A stretch of DNA of 7,110 nucleotides from Aquabacterium sp. (lineage in GTDB: Bacteria; Pseudomonadota; Gammaproteobacteria; Burkholderiales; Burkholderiaceae_C), in the NCBI GenBank assembly GCA_030654555.1, contig JAURXG010000001.1, positions 1 through 7,110 on the forward strand. Direction: 5' to 3'. Below, one piece after another: positions 1-7,110 of the stretch (positions are counted from its first letter, which is position 1; every line of letters begins with the position of its first letter). Both the position numbers and the translations under genes were made by a program. The notes below the pieces were generated by a model, which saw only the letters and a list, made by a program, of their open reading frames with translations, had not been told where the DNA came from and searched no databases.

Positions 1-570
1 GCCCAGGCTGATGCCCTTGATCAGGCCCAGGTCGTCCAGCGGCAGCACGTTGGGCCGCATCAGGTGGAAGATCAGGAACATCTCGGCCGTCCAGCGGCCG
101 ATGCCGCGGATGGCCACCAGTTCGTCGATGATGGCCTCGTCGTCCATCTGCTGCCACTGCGGCACATGCACCGCGCCGGACTCGAAGTGCCGCGCCAGGT
201 CGCCCAGGTACTCGGCCTTGCGCGCCGACAGGCCCGCGCCACGCAGCGTGGGGGTGTCCAGCGCCAGCACCGACGCCGGCGCCAGCCGCGCGGACGGCCC
301 GCCCACCGCGGTGACGAAACGATCCCACACCGATTGCGCGGCCTTGACCGAGATCTGCTGGCCGACGATCGACCGCGCCAGCGTGGTGAAGGCGTCACCG
401 CGGCTCTGCAGCCGGGCCTCGCCGAACTTGGGGATCAGTTTCTTCATCACCCGGTCGCGCTTGGCCAGGTGGCGGCAGGCCTCGTCCCAGTAGGCCGGCG
501 TGACGGTGATCGGGTCGGCCTGAACCAGCGCGGCCGAAGGATCGGCGGGTGGCGAACTGCTCTTGGGCAT
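1..570 (-). CDS. alkA: AlkA-type DNA-3-methyladenine glycosylase, 3' end cut by window edge
   Basis: The visible 190 codons begin at ATG (570-568) and stay open to the edge, so the C-terminus and stop are missing. The protein is a HhH-GPD base-excision glycosylase that would remove alkylated purines such as 3-methyladenine from DNA. Residues 60-90 contain ARSIVGQQISVKAA, typical of this family. The helix-hairpin-helix is at about 148-164 (LVAIRGIGRWTAEM). The segment LPLDDLGLIKG follows; its second Asp (D180) aligns with catalytic Asp238 of E. coli AlkA. The N-terminus is short and lacks the extra domain of the 282-residue E. coli enzyme, as in the compact AlkA forms common in Burkholderiales; I estimate 20-40 residues are missing. 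The start lies 2 nt after the cysS stop, with an AGGG at 581-578 as a possible ribosome site, so translation is probably coupled to cysS. The family is clear, but substrate range cannot be read from sequence and the symbol is by family. Confidence 0.9.
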   Translation of the reverse strand, partial: MPKSSSPPADPSAALVQADPITVTPAYWDEACRHLAKRDRVMKKLIPKFGEARLQSRGDAFTTLARSIVGQQISVKAAQSVWDRFVTAVGGPSARLAPASVLALDTPTLRGAGLSARKAEYLGDLARHFESGAVHVPQWQQMDDEAIIDELVAIRGIGRWTAEMFLIFHLMRPNVLPLDDLGLIKGISLG

Positions 571-572
571 GG

Positions 573-1973
<1,401 letters not shown>

Positions 1974-1985
1974 CGGCCGATGCGG

Positions 1986-2008
1986 AAAACGGCCGCAAGC
2001 GCGGCCGT
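1986..2008 (-). promoter_or_regulatory. Terminator-like hairpin in the cysS leader (possible attenuator)
   Basis: A perfect 8-bp inverted repeat (ACGGCCGC at 1989-1996 and GCGGCCGT at 2001-2008) encloses a 4-nt loop. Read in the cysS direction, the stem is followed by a short T run (1989-1986, first T being the last stem base), the shape of an intrinsic terminator with a short U tract. It ends 12 nt before the cysS ATG. An upstream minus-strand ATG at 2058 is not in the cysS frame, and its reading frame contains no cysteine codon within the leader, so a classical Cys leader peptide is not visible. The structure is seen directly; a regulatory role is inference. Confidence 0.4.
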
Positions 2009-2090
2009 GAGGGTCTGGGATGGTGGACCCGCGGTCGGCCTGTGGATGGTCGGGGCATCCCGCTGGGCGCGCCTGGCCTGGGCCGGGGGG

Positions 2091-2114
2091 TCGATACAAT
2101 CAAATCAGTATAGC
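2091..2114. promoter_or_regulatory. AT-rich island with divergent -10-like elements
   Basis: In a very GC-rich spacer this short AT-rich stretch carries TACAAT on the plus strand (2095-2100, 5 of 6 matches to TATAAT) facing the TPR gene. It also carries TATACT on the minus strand (2112-2107, 5 of 6) facing cysS. No convincing -35 hexamer lies 16-18 nt upstream of either, so the call rests on the -10 matches, the local base composition and the position between divergent genes. The predicted leaders would be about 110-130 nt on each side. Confidence 0.4.
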
Positions 2115-2145
2115 GGTGGCCCACGCCGCCGCACCCTCGGATCTG

Positions 2146-2184
2146 CCCACCCGGCCCACGCTTGCCCCCTCGCCCCACCCCCCC
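2146..2184 (-). other. G-quadruplex-type motif in the TPR-gene leader (G-rich on minus strand)
   Basis: Read 5' to 3' on the minus strand from 2184 to 2146, there are six G runs of 7, 4, 5, 3, 3 and 3, separated by loops of 1, 3, 7, 2 and 1 nt. This satisfies the G3+N1-7 pattern. The plus strand, which would be the TPR-gene mRNA leader, is C-rich. G runs are common by chance in DNA of this composition, so no function is claimed. Confidence 0.3.
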
Positions 2185-2215
2185 TTTCGACCGCGCCCGG
2201 CTTGGCCCTGGGAGG

Positions 2216-2725
2216 ATGCTGCGCGGGCTGCTGGCCGCCGTGTTGGCGGGTCTGGTGTCGGCCGCGCCGGCCGCCGATCCGGGCGCCTCGGCGCGCGACA
2301 TCGAGCGTCAGTTTCGCAGCGGCGAACAACGCCTGGCGCTGCAGCAACTGGACCAGGCGCTGATCGCGCGACCGTCCGACCCCGGTCTGCGGTTTCTCAG
2401 GGCCGTGCTGCTGACCGAGACCGGCCGATCGGCCGAAGCCGTGCCGGTGCTCGAGCGCATGACCGAGGATTTCCCCGACCTGCCCGAGCCCTACAACAAC
2501 CTGGCCGTGCTGCAGGCCGCCGACGGCCAGCTCGACCGCGCCCGCAGCCTGCTGGAAACCGCGCTGCGCCTGGACCCGGCCTACCGCACCGCGCACGAGA
2601 ACCTGGGCGACGTGTTCGTGCGCCTGGCCCTGCGCGCCTACGAGGCCGCAGCCGCCGGCGGCCGCACCGAGCCGGCACTGCAGACCAAGCTTCGGCTGGT
2701 GCGCGAGCTGGCCAGCGCGCGCTGA
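2216..2725 (+). CDS. Exported TPR-repeat protein of unknown function
   Basis: With the ATG at 2216 this is a 169-residue protein. The first 19 residues (MLRGLLAAVLAGLVSAAPA) look like a signal peptide with likely cleavage near A19/A20, so it should be periplasmic; there is no lipobox cysteine. The rest is helical with about three TPR-like units: about 33-55 (GEQRLALQQLDQALIARPSD), 57-88 and 92-121 (YNNLAVLQAADGQLDRARSL), with a further helix pair to 145. TPRs mediate protein-protein contacts; no enzyme motif is visible. The start is uncertain. GGGAGG (2210-2215) abuts the ATG with no spacer, which is poor for initiation, while an in-frame TTG at 2162 has no ribosome site and would add 18 Pro/Arg-rich residues before the signal peptide. 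It is the first gene of the plus-strand cluster, 68 nt before ppiA. In Burkholderiales a TPR gene often precedes ppiA, so a role near periplasmic protein folding is possible but unproven. Confidence 0.8.
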   Translation: MLRGLLAAVLAGLVSAAPAADPGASARDIERQFRSGEQRLALQQLDQALIARPSDPGLRFLRAVLLTETGRSAEAVPVLERMTEDFPDLPEPYNNLAVLQAADGQLDRARSLLETALRLDPAYRTAHENLGDVFVRLALRAYEAAAAGGRTEPALQTKLRLVRELASAR

Positions 2726-2793
2726 GCGCGGGCGCCGCCGCAGCCTCGCTGTCCCGTTCCCTGCCTGACATCGACCCCCCGGAGAAACACCCC

Positions 2794-3348
2794 ATGAAAC
2801 ATCTTGCCCTTGCAGCCGCACTGGCCGCCAGCCTGGCCACCGCGGCACCGGCCTGGGCCCAGAAGGTGAAGCTTGCCACCTCGATGGGCGACATCGTCGT
2901 GCAGCTCGACGCCGAGAAGGCGCCCAAGACCGTGGCCAACTTCGTGCAGTACGTGAAGGCCGGCCACTACAGCGGCACCATCTTCCACCGCGTGATCGAC
3001 GGCTTCATGATCCAGGGCGGCGGCATGACCGCCGGCATGGACGAGAAGCCGGTGCGCGACCCGATCCCGCTGGAAGTCGGCCGCGGCCTGTCGAACGCAC
3101 GCGGCACGATCGCGATGGCACGCACTCCGGTGCCCGATTCGGCCACCGCGCAGTTCTTCATCAACGTGGCCGACAACACCCGGCTCGACACCGGCGGTGG
3201 CGGCTACGCCGTGTTCGGCCGCGTGGTCGAGGGCCTGGACGTGGTCGACCGCATCAAGGCCGTGCCCGTGGGCAACAAGGCCGGCCACCAGAACGTGCCC
3301 CAGCAGGCCATCACCATCCAGCAAGCCACCATCCTCTCGGAGAAATGA
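2794..3348 (+). CDS. ppiA: Periplasmic peptidyl-prolyl cis-trans isomerase, cyclophilin type
   Basis: This 184-residue cyclophilin isomerises peptide bonds before proline. Residues 1-22 (MKHLALAAALAASLATAAPAWA length) form a signal peptide with an AWA/Q cleavage site after A22, placing the enzyme in the periplasm. The catalytic segment FHRVIDGFMIQGGG covers 64-77, with R66, F71, M72 and Q74 as the expected active-site residues. ATAQFFINVADN at 117-128 and YAVFGRVVEG at 138-147 complete the fold. Compared with the adjacent ppiB product, the loop after VADN is about 5 residues shorter and glycine-rich (TRLDTGGGG), so that rim of the active site differs. The ATG is supported by GGAG at 2781-2784, 9 nt upstream. 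It follows the TPR gene by 68 nt and is 1 nt from ppiB, so the two cyclophilins are almost certainly co-transcribed. Confidence 0.95.
   Translation: MKHLALAAALAASLATAAPAWAQKVKLATSMGDIVVQLDAEKAPKTVANFVQYVKAGHYSGTIFHRVIDGFMIQGGGMTAGMDEKPVRDPIPLEVGRGLSNARGTIAMARTPVPDSATAQFFINVADNTRLDTGGGGYAVFGRVVEGLDVVDRIKAVPVGNKAGHQNVPQQAITIQQATILSEK
2962..3024 (+). repeat. Direct repeat A, copy in ppiA (partner 3458-3520)
   Basis: This 63-nt tract encoding the cyclophilin active-site segment matches 3458-3520 in ppiB at 56 of 63 positions without gaps. The copies are 496 nt apart in the same orientation. It reflects paralogy of the two genes rather than an independent element. Confidence 0.8.
3139..3177 (+). 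repeat. Direct repeat B, copy in ppiA (partner 3635-3673)
   Basis: This 39-nt tract encoding SATAQFFIN-x-ADN differs from 3635-3673 at a single base (Val versus Ala codon). The spacing to the partner is 496 nt, the same as for repeat A, so the two genes are collinear between these tracts. Confidence 0.8.
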
Positions 3349-3349
3349 C

Positions 3350-3853
3350 ATGACCAAGACCGTTGAAATGACCACCAGCGCCGGCAGCTTCCGCATCGAG
3401 CTCGACGACGCCAAGGCGCCGCTGTCGGTGTCCAACTTCCTGACCTACGTGAACAACGGCCACTACGACGGCACCGTGTTCCACCGCGTGATCAAGGGTT
3501 TCATGATCCAGGGCGGCGGCTTCGAGCCCGGCATGAAGCAGAAGCCCACCGGCGCCGAGATCCAGAACGAGGCCAACAACGGCCTGAAGAACACCAAGTA
3601 CACGCTGGCGATGGCGCGCACCAGCGCGCCGCACTCGGCCACCGCGCAGTTCTTCATCAACGCGGCCGACAACGGCTTCCTGAACCACACCGCGCCCAGT
3701 GCGCAGGGCTGGGGCTACGCCGTGTTCGGCAAGGTGGTCTCGGGCACCGAGGTCGTCGATGCCATCGAGCGCGTGGCCACCGGCAACAAGGGTGGCCACG
3801 GCGACGTGCCGCTCGAGGACGTGGTGATCCTGAAGGCTGTGGAAGTCGCCTGA
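3350..3853 (+). CDS. ppiB: Cytoplasmic peptidyl-prolyl cis-trans isomerase, cyclophilin type
   Basis: This 167-residue cyclophilin (164 in E. coli PpiB) lacks a signal peptide and should act in the cytoplasm. The active-site segment FHRVIKGFMIQGGGFEPGMK covers 44-63, with R46, F51, M52 and Q54. NEANNGLKNTKYTLAMART (73-91) and APHSATAQFFINAADN (93-108) match PpiB closely, as does QGWGYAVFGKVV at 119-130. The ATG at 3350 lies 1 nt after the ppiA stop, and GGAG at 3339-3342, inside the ppiA coding end, gives a 7-nt spacing, so translation is probably coupled. The frame extends upstream to 3197, but that part overlaps ppiA in another frame and is not coding. Two tracts are nearly identical at DNA level to ppiA, in keeping with an old tandem duplication or strong constraint on the active site. 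Confidence 0.97.
   Translation: MTKTVEMTTSAGSFRIELDDAKAPLSVSNFLTYVNNGHYDGTVFHRVIKGFMIQGGGFEPGMKQKPTGAEIQNEANNGLKNTKYTLAMARTSAPHSATAQFFINAADNGFLNHTAPSAQGWGYAVFGKVVSGTEVVDAIERVATGNKGGHGDVPLEDVVILKAVEVA
3458..3520 (+). repeat. Direct repeat A, copy in ppiB (partner 2962-3024)
   Basis: This is the ppiB copy of the active-site tract; the 7 differences from the ppiA copy lie mainly in codons for the Y-x-G-T-x-F and VI-x-G positions. Confidence 0.8.
3635..3673 (+). repeat. Direct repeat B, copy in ppiB (partner 3139-3177)
   Basis: This is the ppiB copy, 38 of 39 bases identical to ppiA, including wobble positions. It could serve as a site for recombination or gene conversion between the paralogs. 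Confidence 0.8.
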
Positions 3854-3885
3854 GCGCGGCCGATCCGCACCGGGCCGATGCTGCC

Positions 3886-4662
3886 ATGACGGCGGTGCTG
3901 CCCACGTTCACGCCCTTCCAGGCCGATCCCGCCTGGACGCAGATCGACCTGCTGTCGGACGTGCACCTGCAGGCCGACATGCCACGCACCTTCGAGGCCT
4001 GGCGCGCCCACCTCTTGGGCACACCGGCCGACGCCGTGCTGATCCTGGGTGATCTGTTCGAGGTGTGGGTGGGCGACGATGCCCGCTTCGGCCCCTTCGA
4101 GGCCGCCTGCGTCGAGGTGCTGCGCGAGGCCAGCCGCCACCGTGCGCTGGCCTTCCTGCCCGGCAACCGCGATTTCCTGGTGGGTGAGGCGTTGCTGGCC
4201 GAAACCGGCATGCAGCGCCTGGCCGATCCCACCCTGCTGCAGGCCTTCGGCCGGCGCTGGCTGCTGACGCACGGCGACGCGCTGTGCCTGGCGGACACCG
4301 CCTACCAGCAGTTCCGCCGGCAGGTGCGTGCCGACGCCTGGCAGCGGCCCTTCCTGGCGTTGCCGCTGGATGAACGCCAGCGGCAAGCCCGTTTGATGCG
4401 CGACGCCAGCGCCGCGCACCAGGCCGGGCAGGCGGCCGACCAATGGAGCGACGTCGACGATGCGGCCACTACCGCCTGGCTGCGGGCTGCCGACGCCGAC
4501 ACGATGGTGCATGGCCACACCCATCGCCCCGCCACCCATGTTCTGGCCGGTGGTCACCTGCGTCATGTGCTGGGCGACTGGGACTTCGACCACGGGGCGC
4601 CACGCGCCCGCGGCCTGCGCCTGAGCGCCGCCGGCCTGCAGGTGCTGGATCTGGCGGCATGA
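3886..4662 (+). CDS. lpxH: UDP-2,3-diacylglucosamine diphosphatase
   Basis: This 258-residue metallophosphoesterase hydrolyses UDP-2,3-diacylglucosamine to lipid X and UMP, the fourth step of lipid A synthesis, at the cytoplasmic face of the inner membrane. All metal-binding motifs are visible: SDVHL (D25, H27), LGDLFEVWVGDD (D56), PGNRDF (N94), THGDALC (H129) and VHGHTHRP (H209, H211). They match E. coli D8, H10, D41, N79, H114, H195 and H197. The 15-17-residue offset shows a longer N-terminus than in E. coli, and the insertion-lid region (about 135-200) is present. The ATG at 3886 is the first usable start after the ppiB stop 32 nt upstream; a GTG at 3895 is an alternative. No clear Shine-Dalgarno is seen, so it may depend on coupling with ppiB. 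The stop overlaps a short ATG (ATGA at 4659-4662) ahead of mtfA. The ppiB-lpxH neighbourhood is common in Burkholderiales. Confidence 0.95.
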   Translation: MTAVLPTFTPFQADPAWTQIDLLSDVHLQADMPRTFEAWRAHLLGTPADAVLILGDLFEVWVGDDARFGPFEAACVEVLREASRHRALAFLPGNRDFLVGEALLAETGMQRLADPTLLQAFGRRWLLTHGDALCLADTAYQQFRRQVRADAWQRPFLALPLDERQRQARLMRDASAAHQAGQAADQWSDVDDAATTAWLRAADADTMVHGHTHRPATHVLAGGHLRHVLGDWDFDHGAPRARGLRLSAAGLQVLDLAA

Positions 4663-4682
4663 AGGCGCCGGCGTGAAGGCGC
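4660..4682 (+). repeat. 9-nt direct repeat at the lpxH/mtfA junction, giving two candidate ribosome sites
   Basis: TGAAGGCGC occurs at 4660-4668 and again at 4674-4682, a period of 14 nt. Each copy holds GAAGG. The first (4661-4665) is 7 nt before the GTG at 4673, and the second (4675-4679) is 5 nt before the ATG at 4685. The first copy also makes an ATGA overlap with the lpxH stop and opens a 5-codon frame (MKAPA) ending at 4676, where its TGA overlaps the GTG. The repeat is seen directly; its role in choosing the mtfA start is inference. Confidence 0.55.
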
Positions 4683-5455
4683 TGATGCAGCGCTGGCGGA
4701 TGCACCGCGAGTCGCGCGTGCTGGCGCGCCGCGCCATCCCCGAGGCGCTGTGGCAGCTCACGCTCGCCCGCCTGCCCTTTCTGGCCAACCGCTCCCCGGA
4801 CGACCTGGCCGAATTGCGCCGCCTGGCCAGCCTGTTCCTCGACGAGAAGGAGTTCACCGGCGCCGGCGGGCTGCGGGTCGACGACGCCATGGCCGTGTGC
4901 ATCGCCGCGCAGGCGGTGCTGCCGGTGCTGCGCTTCGGCCTGGCGCCGTACCGCGGCTTCGTCGGCCTCGTCGTGCATCCCGACGAGGTGGTGGCGCAGC
5001 GCGAGGTGATGGACGACGACGGCGTCGTGCACGCCTGGGACGAGGTGCTGACCGGCGAGGCCATGGCCGGTGGCCCGGTGATGCTGAGCTGGACCGACGT
5101 GGCCGATTCGGGCGAATCGGCCGACTGGGGCTACAACGTGGTGATCCACGAATTCGCCCATGTGCTGGACATGGGCGACGGCGAGCCCGACGGCGTGCCG
5201 CCGCTGCCCAGCGCCGCGGAACGCGCAGCCTGGATCGCCGTGCTCGACCGGGCCTTCGAGCAGTTCTGCGCCGCGGTCGAGGCCGGCAGCGACACCCTGC
5301 TCGACCCCTACGGCGCCACCAGCGTCGACGAGTTCTTCGCGGTGGCCAGCGAGACCTTCTTCGTCAAGCCCAAACAGCTGCGCGCCGAGCACCCCGATCT
5401 GTACGGGCTGCTGGCGCGCTATTTTCGGCAGGACCCCGCCGCCTTCCCGACATGA
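4673..5455 (+). CDS. mtfA: MtfA-type zinc metallopeptidase (peptidase family M90)
   Basis: This 260-residue soluble protein has no signal peptide or membrane segment and resembles MtfA (YeeI, 265 residues in E. coli). The gluzincin motif is HEFAH at 159-163 (H159, E160, H163), and the third zinc ligand is probably E220 in VDEFFAVASETFF, which aligns with the AECFAV segment of the E. coli protein. LFLDEKEF (55-61) and FVGLVVHPDEV near 96-106 are also typical. In E. coli, MtfA is a cytoplasmic aminopeptidase that binds the glucose repressor Mlc. Whether this organism has Mlc is unknown, so the regulatory role should not be assumed. The GTG at 4673 lies 10 nt after lpxH. The ATG at 4685 (four residues shorter) is nearly as good, because a 9-nt duplication supplies each with a GAAGG. 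It is the last gene of the plus-strand cluster and faces clpA. Confidence 0.9.
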   Translation: MKALMQRWRMHRESRVLARRAIPEALWQLTLARLPFLANRSPDDLAELRRLASLFLDEKEFTGAGGLRVDDAMAVCIAAQAVLPVLRFGLAPYRGFVGLVVHPDEVVAQREVMDDDGVVHAWDEVLTGEAMAGGPVMLSWTDVADSGESADWGYNVVIHEFAHVLDMGDGEPDGVPPLPSAAERAAWIAVLDRAFEQFCAAVEAGSDTLLDPYGATSVDEFFAVASETFFVKPKQLRAEHPDLYGLLARYFRQDPAAFPT

Positions 5456-5474
5456 CCCTGCAGACCCCGTGGAA

Positions 5475-5487
5475 CCGGCTCCGCCGG
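5475..5487. other. Small GC hairpin in the mtfA/clpA spacer
   Basis: CCGGC and GCCGG pair across a 3-nt loop, 20 nt after the mtfA stop. A short perfect palindrome TGGGGCGCCCCA follows at 5493-5504. These may help stop transcription from the plus side together with the larger hairpin at 5500-5531, but 5-bp GC stems are frequent by chance here. Confidence 0.3.
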
Positions 5488-5499
5488 GCCGCTGGGGCG

Positions 5500-5531
5500 C
5501 CCCAGGGAAGCGCCGAAGGCGCTACCTGGGG
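5500..5531. terminator. Likely bidirectional terminator hairpin between convergent mtfA and clpA
   Basis: CCCCAGG (5500-5506) pairs with CCTGGGG (5525-5531), and AGCGCC (5509-5514) pairs with GGCGCT (5518-5523). This gives a 13-bp stem with a small internal bulge (GA opposite A) and a GAA loop. It starts 44 nt after the mtfA stop and lies 7 nt beyond the clpA stop. Neither flank has a T run, so it is not a textbook intrinsic terminator; it could act with Rho or protect 3' ends. The 5' arm can alternatively pair with TGGGG at 5493-5497. Confidence 0.5.
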
Positions 5532-5538
5532 TGGGCGA

Positions 5539-7110
<1,572 letters not shown>

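Noticed and set aside
2056..2058. An ATG in the cysS leader as the start of a Cys attenuator peptide
   Set aside because: The frame contains no cysteine codons in the leader and runs on into cysS out of frame without a stop before it, unlike a classical leader peptide.
1974..2099. N-terminal extension of cysS to a TTG at 2099
   Set aside because: The extra 42 residues are Pro/Gly/Arg-rich, absent from known cysteinyl-tRNA synthetases, and would overlap the leader hairpin and a -10-like element.
2718..2730. Small inverted repeat CGCGC-TGA-GCGCG with the TPR-gene stop codon in its loop
   Set aside because: A 5-bp GC stem is expected by chance in this composition, has no T run, and lies inside a likely operon.
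3715..5064. A 449-codon minus-strand frame opposite lpxH and mtfA
   Set aside because: It is antisense to two genes with complete metal-binding motifs and has a low-complexity translation.

Overview
The window looks like ordinary chromosomal core sequence from a high-GC betaproteobacterium, most likely of the order Burkholderiales. This is inferred from protein resemblance and gene order; the sequence carries no taxonomic marker such as rRNA. The order cysS followed by an AlkA-type glycosylase, divergent from a TPR protein gene, ppiA, ppiB and lpxH, is one I associate with Burkholderiales. I see no mobile elements, CRISPR arrays, tRNA or rRNA genes, phage genes, or defence or biosynthetic cassettes. 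There is no sign of a previously undescribed multi-gene system.

Layout. Positions 1-1973 (minus strand) hold an operon of cysS (cysteinyl-tRNA synthetase) and, 2 nt downstream, an AlkA-family 3-methyladenine DNA glycosylase whose C-terminus runs off the left edge. Positions 1974-2215 are a divergent intergenic region of about 240 nt. It contains a GC-rich hairpin with a short U tract just ahead of cysS, an AT-rich island with -10-like hexamers on both strands, and a C-rich stretch whose complement fits a G-quadruplex pattern. Positions 2216-5455 (plus strand) hold five tightly spaced genes that probably form one operon: an exported TPR protein, a periplasmic cyclophilin (ppiA), a cytoplasmic cyclophilin (ppiB), UDP-2,3-diacylglucosamine diphosphatase (lpxH) and an MtfA-type zinc peptidase. 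Positions 5456-5538 are a short convergent spacer with a strong hairpin. Positions 5539-7110 (minus strand) hold the C-terminal two-thirds of clpA, running off the right edge.

Functionally the genes are housekeeping: tRNA charging and alkylation repair on the left; periplasmic and cytoplasmic proline isomerisation, lipid A synthesis and a cytoplasmic metallopeptidase in the middle; and the ClpAP unfoldase on the right. All complete enzymes keep their recognisable catalytic residues, and none of the genes looks broken. The points worth a second look are local: the cysS leader hairpin, uncertain starts for the TPR and mtfA genes, the 9-nt duplication at the lpxH/mtfA junction, near-identical tracts shared by the tandem cyclophilin genes, and the convergent hairpin.
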